Below are positions 53,539-64,000 of a DNA stretch of 64,000 bases, piece after piece (within the stretch, counting starts at the first letter, position 1; each line of letters begins with the position of its first letter). Source of the DNA: Ilyonectria destructans. Lineage: Eukaryota > Ascomycota > Sordariomycetes > Hypocreales > Nectriaceae. The position numbers and the translations under genes are program-made. The DNA lies in contig JAHEWK010000006.1 in the NCBI GenBank assembly GCA_020740775.1, positions 2,418,001 through 2,482,000 on the forward strand, read 5' to 3'. Below the pieces are notes generated by a model. It had not been told where the DNA came from and ran no database searches. It saw nothing but the letters and a program-made list of their open reading frames with translations.

Positions 53539-55034
53539 AGTCGACTATATTTTTTTTCTATTTCATTCATAATCTAACTGAACCCATATGGGGTTATATA
53601 GTAGCACTACATTCTGGTAGAGGAACCGTGTAACCCCGACCTCAGTCCGAGCTAGCCGGATAAAACCTCCGCCCACGTTTTCTCAAGGTCCTCCAGTAAC
53701 CAGTCGACTATATATAATAAATAGACAAATTGCAAGGTTGGATAAGCAAAAGCGCCATCTAGATGTGCCCCATTCGATGATTTGATTCTACTTCCCAGAA
53801 CAGTCGCTTTTAGTCCAGTTTCTGACATAGTTTTTCAGAACTGACGCACAGGAACCTGACTGGGATAAATCTGACGTTGCCTTCTTCCGTTCCAACTAGA
53901 CGAAGATGAGAGATAAATGGCCCCGGTTTCTGACTCAGTCCTTGCATCTCCGGAAATCCTTGTATTGGGTGGCAACGTAAGCACTTGATTGGGACAAAAT
54001 ATCACAACCTGGTCTTCTGAACCGGGACTTTTCATGGCATATTGAATGAGACATGACTACATTTTATACATGCACCTAGAAATGAAGCAAATGAGACATG
54101 ACGTGTGAATTGGCGTGTGAATCGACCTGTTAGCGTGGCAGCTAATGTTCACGGCAACACATGTGGCCGAACCCCTCACCGGAAGGGCTCGAAGCCGGCC
54201 GGATAGACTGGCGATAGCTGGGGAAAACAGGTCCGGCGACCTGTAAAAAAGCCGGCAGAGAGACGCTGACGGACGCCTGAGAAACAGCGGGCTAGAGCGA
54301 GGACTAGCTTTTAGAAGGCGCCGGGCGGGCACACGACCACACCCAAATTGGCAAACCCGGGGCGGTGATTGGCCTGCGAGAGGGAAGAGAAGAATTCTTC
54401 TCAGTAACTAGGAGCGGAATGGCACCATGACCCCAATGGCCCGCGGAGGAACATTAATCTGTGAGAGGCAATTTGTTCCGCATTCCGAGGTCGACCGAAC
54501 TTTGTCCCGGCCACAACTCACTAACTACCGGTACTGTTGCAGCGGCCACACTGCAGCGGCCACAGCGGCCAAAGCGGGCAGTGCATGGGCCATGGGGCGC
54601 ATGCGCTTCTGTGCCAGTGAGAACTCGTTCATTGGCAAATCGTCCGCTCGCGGCCCCTGCGACCGGCACTGTCGCAGAAACCCAATCCATTCTTTCCTTT
54701 CTTTTCGTCATTCTTCTTTCTTCCTTCTTCCGTCTTCCTCCTTTTCCTCTTCCTTTTTCAACTTCTCCTCGTCGTCTTCCCACTCATACTCCCCCTCCCC
54801 CGCGTCTTGCTCTATCTCGTCTTTAGCCCTCCACTGCTCGGTGCTGCCCCCCAGTCACCACCGCCTCGTCTAGTCTCGGCCGATTCCGCTTATCAAAAAC
54901 CCCCCCTCCCCTCCGAATTTTTGGCCACCCTCGGCATCGTGTCATTGTTCGCCAACCTCCTTTCGCCGTCCTCGTCTCTCAACACTCAATCCAGTCCAAT
55001 TCCTCTCAGCCAGCGTTCAATCAACCCAGCGAAC
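53539..55034. promoter_or_regulatory. Intergenic, 1.5 kb, with hem2 promoter and leader
   Basis: The left part (to about 54150) is AT-richer and holds nothing recognisable. The right part should be the promoter of the ALA dehydratase gene. It has three GCGGCCA copies at 54542-54571, an ATTGG (reverse CCAAT) at 54367-54371, and a strongly C/T-rich leader from about 54680 onward. Confidence 0.5.
54542..54571 (+). repeat. Three GCGGCCA direct repeats upstream of hem2
   Basis: Copies at 54542-54548, 54556-54562 and 54565-54571, about 470-490 bp before the start codon. Possible regulator binding sites; the binding protein is unknown. Confidence 0.45.
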
Positions 55035-56274
<1,240 letters not shown>

Positions 56275-59048
56275 GCAACGAGTATCATGATGTCAGGAGT
56301 TTGCAATATGGGCGTTGGCGGTGTTTCTTTTTTCATTCTTTTTTTTTTCAAGGGAGCCGGAGCTGGGATCATGTCCGAGATGGGATATACGCATAATGGG
56401 TCATTCGTTTTCTTCTGCTGAGCAGCCTCTTACGAGAGGGATTTGTAAAATACAAAACACTGGGTTGGTTCTACTTTGGTAGATGATTGCGCGTACGAAA
56501 TGTTTGTATGCGCCGATAGAACGCAGGACACAATACAAAACCTACTATCAAAGGATTTTGACGATGATGACTCTTTTGCATGTAATCGGTGGCGTCATTG
56601 CATCACTAAGCGGCTCTGACGGGACTCCTATGGTTGCGCGGGCCATGTTGGTGGTTCGAGTAGAGTCTTTGTTTCGATTTTCGGGGATGTAACCATGCAT
56701 GCTTTAGGAACGAGGATGCGCGCAAGGGTGGTGGATGAATTTTGTCGTCGTCTAGGAGGAAGAGCCAGTCGGGAGGGGAAGAACAAGGGATGGCTTGACA
56801 GCCTGGGTTGAATCAGGAATGCATAGATTCCAGAAGAGGCATTGACGGATGTTTAGGATATAGTGTGTACTGAGGCTCTCGCGAGTATATTAGCCGCCGC
56901 GGTCGCTCCCGCGAGTGAGGTATACGCAGGGGAAACGTCCCTCGGTTGGAATCGGTTTCAGGACAGTCCGCGTATGGCGGGTGGGGCCGAGGCATGGGGA
57001 AAAAGGGACGAAAAACGAACAAGAACGGGAGAAGGCCACGGTAGGCGGGGTTGGAAAGCATTGAATACTACCAGTACTTAAGAGGAGATGGTTTATGTGA
57101 GACGAAGCATGGAAGCTCTTGAACTTGGCGGTGCTGCTCGTGCCGTCCGTGGTCCCGTGGTTCTATGCTCCGGCCGGTGGGATTGCGTGGCCGCCCCCTA
57201 GCCAAGCTGGGTCTGGTTGAATTGCTCCGTCGTTCCCGGTTCTATCTATACGTGGAGAGTGCGGGATGAACCGTCTTCTTCAGCACACGGCTAGGATGGC
57301 CAACGACGAGGCTTGTTGGGTTGGTTCCGCGCATCTGTTATTTAACTCTCCTACCCCTGAACAGCATAAAGGTGGATGGTGGATGGTGTGGAGGTGCTAA
57401 AAGGCCGCTATTGAACACTATTGGGCAGCATGCCAATAGTCCGATGCCCTCTTTAGCGTAGCCTCTCGCGAGTCCTACGGCGGTTTTTGGGGGGTTTTTT
57501 GTTTTCGCCTTTCGTAATCGCCTTCAGCTGCGACTTGGAGAGAGGGCTGGGTGGCTGAACCTGGCCAGTGCGACGAACGCCGTGGTTCTTGGCTCGGAAG
57601 CCGGCATCTGGGTTCAGTCCCCAGTCTACAGTCTTCAATATCGATTAACTTCTAACGGGCTGGCTGGCTCCGTGGCTGGGCATCGACTGGGATGGGCGTG
57701 TGAAACAGGAGCCCGGCAATTGCTTCAGAGTGGCATGGCCGCTGCGAGTGGAGCGAGGCCAGCTCTGTACTACACAATTACTAGACAGTATGCTACTCCG
57801 TACGCTAGACGACACCATGGGAAAACACCACCAGACCCCTACAACTGAATACGTGGAAATTGTAGTGGCTGAGACCTCATCCGTTGATTCCCTCGCTCCG
57901 AAGCCGATAAGGATAACCGTGCAGATTACATGCGAGCCACGGACCCTTGGCGAAAAGGGGGATTTGTTCCTTGTGCCTGGCGGGCTGGCAACCCACTTGC
58001 AAGGTTGGTTAGTGTTGGCTGGGGAGGATGCCTCGGAGGGCTGAAGCAGGGACTTCTGTTTGGTTTGTCTTTTGTCGCGTGCTGAAATGATACACCACGC
58101 CACCAGCTCTGTGTCCATGATGCGCAGAATGCCGCCCCTTTGGAATGAATCAGTAACGAATGAGCACACTCTGATTCTGTACTCACATATTATGGATACG
58201 TAAACAGAACTCACACCCTGATATCCTCGATGTGTGTGTATGTCCAGGTATTCCCTTGGAATTGTGTCTGACGATCAGACCCCCCTCCCCCTCCCCCACA
58301 CACAACCCGATCCCGCGAATGCCATGAGTGCCGGGCAATGGTGTGCTCGGCGATCTAATGCAGGGGCAAAGATCAAAATTAGGCATCTTAGCCTTTTCTC
58401 CTACCCCTAGCGAAGAATCAATAGCCGTGTTCAATAATCCAAGCGGCTGGCTCACTGTCGACCAGAGGGCCAGCTGCTGGAGGATGTCGAACTAGGACGC
58501 ATCGGAACGCTGAATTAAGCTACGCCTGCGGCTATGAGGCCGGCGCCAGGGGTAGCCAGTTCTAGCCCAGGGCAGAGGTGGGCCGGCTGAGTGAGTTCCT
58601 GGATTGTGGATAATATTGGACGCTGGATGGTGCGCTCCCTGGCTTCAATGTGGAGAGACCAGCACAACGGGAGCTGTCTTGGACCATTCCGGAATAGAGT
58701 GTGATGACACTGATATTGATCTAACTATCCTGGCCTAGCCGGCCGCCCATGCAGGCAATTAGCTACAGTGCAATATTAGACCACTCCCCTGCCGGCCCGG
58801 ATACTTTATTCTTCGGCTCCCCTCCTTTCCGCGTCTTCCCTGCTCCTCGGGGCTCGCTCAATCGTCCGTCACGGCCATCTTGATGACATTGGCGTTTCCG
58901 AAATGCCATAGAGGGAGCATTGACATTTGCTAGATTCTCCTTCTCCTTCTCCTTCTCCACGCTCCTTCACGCCCTCGTTCAGGGCTCACGTTCTTTCCTA
59001 CGCATCCGCCGTCTTTCCGAATACCTCGTCCGCATCGCCGCTTCGACA
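56275..59048. other. 2.8-kb intergenic region, no gene recognised
   Basis: It begins with the T-rich 3' end of hem2 (T-run at about 56339-56350) and ends with the CTT-rich leader of the acyltransferase gene. No tRNA, transposon or conserved frame was recognised between them. Confidence 0.5.
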
Positions 59049-60618
59049 ATGACCGTCACACACAACTCTCTCTCCCGCGAGGGGAGGGGCGGCCTTCTCG
59101 ACATCTCGTCAGATAATCCCGACAGCAGCAATGCCATCTTGGCACCGGTGGATTACATCCGGCGCGTCCACTGGCGAACTCTCATGATCCGTCTGGGCTG
59201 GTTCCTCGTTCCCAGCTTCCTCCAGGGCCGCCACATGTCCGACCAGGCCCGACCCGCCAAACTAGGTCCCACGGCCTATCTCGACGGCATGCGAGGCATC
59301 GCTTCGCTGTGTGTCTTTTTCTGCCACTTTGGATACCAAAGTTATTCACTTATGCACGGCTGGGGCGGCGAAGGCGCCAACTTCAACATCATGCGACTGC
59401 CCTTCTTACGTCTCATGTATGCAGGATCGCCCGCCGTTAGCATCTTTTTCATCATCTCCGGCTACGCACTCTCCTACAGACCCATGAAACACATCCGGAA
59501 CCGCAACTTCAAAGAATTCGCTAGCGGTCTGAGTTCCATGGCCTTTCGCCGCGGCATCCGTCTTTACCTCCCCATCATTGCTTCTACGGCAATGTGTGTC
59601 GTCCTTGTCCGGATGGGCGTGTACGAGTGGACCCGGCCTATCACATTAGATCACACGTATTTGCGAAACATTATAGAAAACCATGCCAATATTTTCCCCT
59701 CTGCTTATGAGCAGTGGAAGAAGTGGGCCGTTATGATCTTGGACGGCTTTGACCTCTTTAGCTGGCAAGGATTCGACGGATACCGATGTAAGTTGCCAAG
59801 TGACTATTGCGTATTCCTCAATCATCTTATGCTAATCGAACTGGACAGATTACGATCTTCATTTATGGACCATCCCCACCGAATTCCGCTGCTCGTTCTA
59901 CCTGTTTGCCGTCATGATAACGACAGCCCGTCTGCAGACCAAGTTTCGATTCCTCACCGTCGCCGTCGTCATGTACTTCACCTACACACGCAGCAGATGG
60001 GACTTTTTGCTGTTCCTCTTCGGCATGGTTCTCGTCGAGTGCGACCACATTCGCGGAGCCCATACTTCTCATTCTTCGAGCCCTAACTTGCCGCTCGGAG
60101 AAAAGGAAGCCGACAAGTCTGTCTCAACACCTAAGGCAATCTTCTGGCAGTCACTGGCCATCTTTGGCTTATACCTTATGAGCCACCCTGACATTGCCGA
60201 CACGACTACCCCTGGCTTTGCCTATCTTTCGTCTCTGATCCCTGAGTGGTGGAATGCCGAGCGGTTTCGGTATATGCATGGCATTGGTGCGGCCTTCTTT
60301 ATTACTGCCGTGGGCTATTTGCCATCGTGGCAGCAATTCTTCAACTCCCCTGTTTGCCAGTACTTGGGCAAGATATCATACGCTCTGTATCTCATGCATG
60401 GGCCAATTACAAAGGCAGTTGGCTACCACTGGCAGAAGATGGCTTGGGACATTACGGGCGTTGAGGGCGACGCGTACCACGTCGGCTTTGTTCTGGGCGC
60501 CTGTTTATCCATCCCGACTATTGTCTGGTGTGCTGATATCTTCTGGCGGGCTGTGGATATTCCCACAGTAAAGTTTGCCAAGTGGTATGAGAACCAGCTC
60601 ATTGTCAAGGCCGACTAA
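59049..60618 (+). CDS. Membrane acyltransferase, acyltransferase-3 (OafA-like) family
   Basis: Exons 59049-59787 and 59849-60618 give 502 residues. The family moves acetyl or other acyl groups to small molecules or glycans at a membrane. The signature first helix is TAYLDGMRGIASLCVFFCHFGYQ, with the conserved Arg and His, followed by SPAVSIFFIISGYALSY and FRRGIRLYLPIIAS. Around ten hydrophobic spans are visible, including FRCSFYLFAVMI, AIFWQSLAIFGLYLM and YLGKISYALYLMHGP, the last being the usual late motif. The intron has a GTAAGT donor and ACAG acceptor and joins Tyr-Arg-Tyr-Tyr-Asp in frame. The substrate is unknown. It converges on an amidohydrolase 307 bp away. I chose the ATG at 59049; the frame is open upstream but starts in no ATG. 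Confidence 0.9.
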
Positions 60619-60925
60619 AATGCCTTGATTGTACCAAGACTCTTCTGTTTTGCTTGCATGGACGGCATGGATGAATGATTTCCAGGAATTAGGTGTTAGA
60701 ACGTGATGGGCCGAGTATTGTTTTATAGAGGGTCCTGGAGTTATAATTGGCGAGGGGGAACGACTGAACCTATACTCGGGGTTTTCATGATAAGTTTATC
60801 CCAGCTGTATCTCATTATCGAATCAGCAAGAAATACCACATTATTCAACACATCCATTTTCTTTACCGTTGAAAAAGTTACCTATATTTCCAAAACTCCT
60901 ACCCTCCTTGAAGCAAGCTAATCTA
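60619..60925. other. Convergent 3' regions, no gene
   Basis: 307 bp between the acyltransferase and amidohydrolase stops, AT-richer than both. Nothing else seen. Confidence 0.5.
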
Positions 60926-62925
60926 TCACTCTGGTCGGACATAAACCCTTCTTCCCCCCACCCAGGTCTCCTTGACTGTCAGAGTCCGCAGGTCCTCCAC
61001 GTCGTAGGAATCAATTGGCTGATCCAGAACTACCCAATCGGCCAGGGCGCCTGTGCGGATGACACCAGCACGGTCTTCGAGGAACGCCCCGTAGGCCGGT
61101 GACCGGGTGAACCCCCACAGAGCCTGGTCCAGGCTCAGCGCCTCTTCGGTGTACCAGCCGTCCGGCCCGCCGTCGGCTCCACGACCGGTCGCTGGGCTGC
61201 GGCGGGCCACGGCGGCGTAGATGCCCTGGAAGGGATTGGGCGGCTCGACGGGGAAGTCGGAGCCAAGAATGGGGTGGGCGGGCAGCAGGGAGTGCATACG
61301 GTAGGCCGAGTTGGCGAGGCGGTCCGGACCGAGGCGATCGAGAGCATACTTCATGTCCGACGTAGCATGGGTGGGCTGGATGGAGGGCAGGATGCCGAGG
61401 GCGTGGATACGGCGCTGGTCGTGCGGGTGGATGATCTGGGCGTGTTCGATGCGGAAGCGGTAGCGAGCCTGGCACGCAGCGAGGGGATGAGCCTGGCTGT
61501 CGTCGTCTTGGTGATCACCGGCTTGGTAGAGGTTTGCCGCAGCGGCCTCGTCAGGGCATTGCTGCGAAAGGGCAGCCTCCAGGGCGTCGACGGCGTTGCG
61601 GTTCGCCAGGTCGCCGATGGCGTGGATGTTAACCTGATAGCCGTCGGCGGCCCAGCTCTTGGAGACATCGGTGAGAGCTGAGGCGTTGATCAGGAGAGAA
61701 CCTGAGGTCCAGGGGTGGTCGGCGTAAGGCTCGAGCATGGCGCTGCCCCAACTGCCCAAGGCGCCGTCTGAATCCGTGAAGTTAGCATTTACAGTACTGA
61801 AGGTAGAATCAGGGGGTCAATGAGACGAACCAGCAAATAGCTTGACGCTCTGGACGGCGAAACGGTCATCGTCACGGACAAACTTAACGGCCACATCGGG
61901 GCAGTACGTGTTGCGCTGCGGACACTCGAGCATGGCGTACACACGGAGTGTCCAGTCGTCCTCGTTAGCCAGCTCCGAGAACAGCGTCAAGGTCTCAGGC
62001 GTAGCACCGGCGTCGTGCATGCCAACGAGGCCGACTTCGTTGAGCTTGCGCATGGCGGACTTGACATGCTGGGCCTTGACGTCCGGGCCGGGCTTGGGCC
62101 ACAGGTTGATGACGAGGTCCATGGCGTTGTCGCAGAAGACGCCCATTCCGGGCTCGCGGATGATATCGCCGCCGGGAATGACATCCGGGAGATCGGCGGG
62201 GAGGAGATCGAGAACGGCTTGAGAGACCCAGGTGCAGTGGACGTCGATACGGTCCAGCATCATGTACAGGCCGCGGAGGCTTTCGTCTTCCTCGATGTCG
62301 GCCTTGGGTTGGAGACGGAGTCAGCCTGAGGAGCCATGGAATGGGAAACATTCAATAGGAAATATTCAATGGAAAACATTCAATGGAGAAACAACTTATG
62401 ACTTACCGCGGTTGGCATCCGGCCGAAGAAGGTCTGATCCCAACCAACACCGCGAACCCAGTTATCCTTGGAGCCGGCACCGGGGTTCGCGGCGAGGTAG
62501 TCCCTCGTGCGGGATCGCACCTCATCGAGCGTTTCCGAGCCAAAAAGGTCAACCGAGTGAAGAAACTCGCCATACTGCAACAAATGGCCATGGCCGTCCC
62601 AGAGTCCCGGAATGACGTAGCCATCCATGGCCTGGGCATTGCGTGGTGCGTCGGCATCAAGAGCTGCATCGCCGGCTTCGGCCTGATTTTCGGCGGGGGA
62701 CCAGACGGCCGCGAAGGTGCCGTCGACAACGGAGAAGCATTGGGCCGCGGGCTGCTCGGTGTCGTGAGTTCTAACACCCTTGTAGCAGTACGTGACGGCG
62801 TCATCATGGCTCCCGCTGGACGAGACGAGCAGAGGCTGCTGCTGGAGGCGGTACGCAACGGCCAAGACGACGACAACAATGGGGAGGGTTAGGCCCCATT
62901 TCAACACGAGGGCAACAGCGCTCAT
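60926..62925 (-). CDS. Membrane-anchored amidohydrolase (YtcJ-like, Amidohydro_3)
   Basis: Exons on the minus strand 62925-62407, 62302-61831 and 61767-60926 give 610 residues. Residues 5-27 (VALVLKWGLTLPIVVVVLAVAYR) form a signal anchor, so the enzyme probably faces the secretory lumen or outside. Metal-dependent amidohydrolase marks follow: GLWDGHGHLLQYG near residue 110, RVDVHCTWVSQ-like IDVHCTWVSQAVLD, NIHAIGDLANRNAVDAL, RFRIEHAQIIHP, LPSIQPTHATSDM, and LGSDFPVEPPNPFQGIYAA near the end, together giving the His/His/Lys-or-Asp metal site of this superfamily. The natural substrate is not known; relatives hydrolyse amide or formamide bonds. The first intron has a GTAAGT donor but an AAG acceptor; the nearby CAG acceptor would break the frame. 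The start is the first ATG in frame. Confidence 0.9.
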
Positions 62926-64000
62926 TTTGGGAATTTCAGGGGGACTGCCTCCCGCGGGAAAAGTAACCGAGGAGTCGGATACAGGCAAAGAGAAGGCAAA
63001 GGCACCGAAACGTTTATTTTTGAGAAATCATGATACAGCGTTGAGTCAAAGGAGCTCCAGGGTTGGTGTAGATATCTTATCGATAAAGGATCATGACTAT
63101 TGTGTGCATTTCTCGCGGGGTATTTCCTTATCGGTGGAATGGTCTGGGGAAAGCCTGTGCTCCTGCTCCATGATCTACTTGTGTGGTGAACTGTGATTGC
63201 GAATGCGGACGGACCAAGTTGTAAGGCGTACTTAAGTTAGACTATATATTTGCTAAAATACCATGTTTCTAAAATCTCAAGAATTTCGTCTTGGCTCCAT
63301 TCTAATGACCATTTATCTCAACAAGGCGGCCGTCGTCCCATGGTGACCGCCATGAATGCTGAAAACGCCCTAGAGGTATAGCAGCGTTGGCAACGAGCAA
63401 ATCCGCATGCCATCCCGTCTCAATCCACACCGCCAATGACGGCTTCTGTCAGCGTCGAACAGCGAATAGACCACGAGAGCTGCAACCTGTAGCTCCACCT
63501 CGGGCCAACTCTCGTCCGTATTCCAACCCCTGCGATGCGCCGGAAACGAAGAGAAATGCATATTTGGCTTCACAACACGTAAGTTACCTTAGTTAGGTAC
63601 GCCCTTTTCTCGACTCCCGGAGCTGGTCTTCGGCGACGCCGTTTCAACCGTGTCTTGCATGTGAATGGGTCACTGCCATGTGGCATCCCGCCCGCCCGAA
63701 ACCCAAACCAAACACCATCATCGCGGTTCGTTACTATTACTCCATTCGTTGGCTTGAGTCCAAGTACAGTAAATGCTAAATAATTCTCTCCACGCGCTTA
63801 CTGCGATTGTTTGTCTTGTTTGTGATTGTGAATTGGTGTGATTCTACTGTGCAAACAACCAGGGTCACCACCTTTCAAGTACTTAAATCTTACAACCCGC
63901 TTGTGTCTTTAACCAAGTGGCCTCATACCAGCACACAACAGAATCTAGTAACATCACACTAAACTTCACACAACTTCACAAGATAGTACAGAGTCACCAT
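62926..64000. promoter_or_regulatory. Intergenic to right edge; likely promoter for a gene beyond it
   Basis: Just over 1 kb upstream of the amidohydrolase. From about 63840 the plus strand looks like a fungal leader (CTTCACACAACTTCACAAG), and the window ends in GTCACCAT. If the next base is G, this is a start codon in good context at 63999. No other gene was seen. Confidence 0.45.

Noticed and set aside
57582..57640. T-loop-like sequence GGGTTCAGTCCCC
   Set aside because: It breaks the invariant A of the B box and no cloverleaf can be drawn around it.
58920..59048. Upstream extension of the acyltransferase reading frame
   Set aside because: It begins without an ATG and translates a CTT-rich leader (repeated Phe-Ser); the ATG at 59049 is the likely start.

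Overview
The window reads as a stretch of nuclear chromosome from a filamentous ascomycete, most likely a Sordariomycete. The signs are moderately GC-rich DNA, many short introns (about 50-100 nt) with GTNNGT donors and CTNAC-type branch sites, and ordinary fungal housekeeping genes that resemble their Pezizomycotina families throughout. I cannot name the species. All gene models were built by eye from reading frames, splice signals and family conservation. Every multi-exon model I give closes to a whole number of codons.

Layout. Positions 1-9400 carry the start of a gene cut by the left edge (minus), a free methionine-R-sulfoxide reductase (minus), a mitochondrial LETM1-domain protein (plus), a peroxisomal SCP2 sterol-carrier protein (plus), a nitronate monooxygenase (minus) and an aldo-keto reductase of the Kv-beta type (minus). 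After 4.8 kb without a recognisable gene comes a Yck-type casein kinase I (14165-15643), then a p24-family cargo receptor and SWC4 transcribed away from each other. Next is a 10.5-kb interval (19810-30380) in which I recognise no gene. It ends at a Zn2Cys6 regulator fused to a maltose-acetyltransferase-like domain whose expected catalytic histidine is a leucine.

From 33.5 to 52.2 kb genes are dense: a Zn2Cys6 transcription factor, a mitochondrial PPR protein, the splicing factor Cwf18, a zinc-knuckle RS-rich protein, an R3H-SUZ protein, eIF3f, UTP25, mitochondrial ribosomal protein bL17 and MICOS subunit MIC12. Four pairs here and at 17.5 kb share a 390-430 bp bidirectional promoter. The last part holds an unrecognised 351-residue ORF with an inverted repeat, delta-aminolevulinate dehydratase, a multi-pass acyltransferase and an amidohydrolase. 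A further gene probably begins at the right edge.

Most genes are independent housekeeping functions, not a pathway cluster. Themes that recur are mitochondria (LETM1, PPR, bL17m, MIC12), RNA processing and translation (Cwf18, zinc-knuckle protein, R3H-SUZ, eIF3f, UTP25) and redox or lipid metabolism at the left end. I found no secondary-metabolite cluster, intact transposon, tRNA, rRNA or CRISPR array. The most unusual items are a candidate AT-AC intron in the zinc-knuckle gene, a 5-nt exon in the methionine sulfoxide reductase gene, and the regulator-acetyltransferase fusion with a lost catalytic residue.
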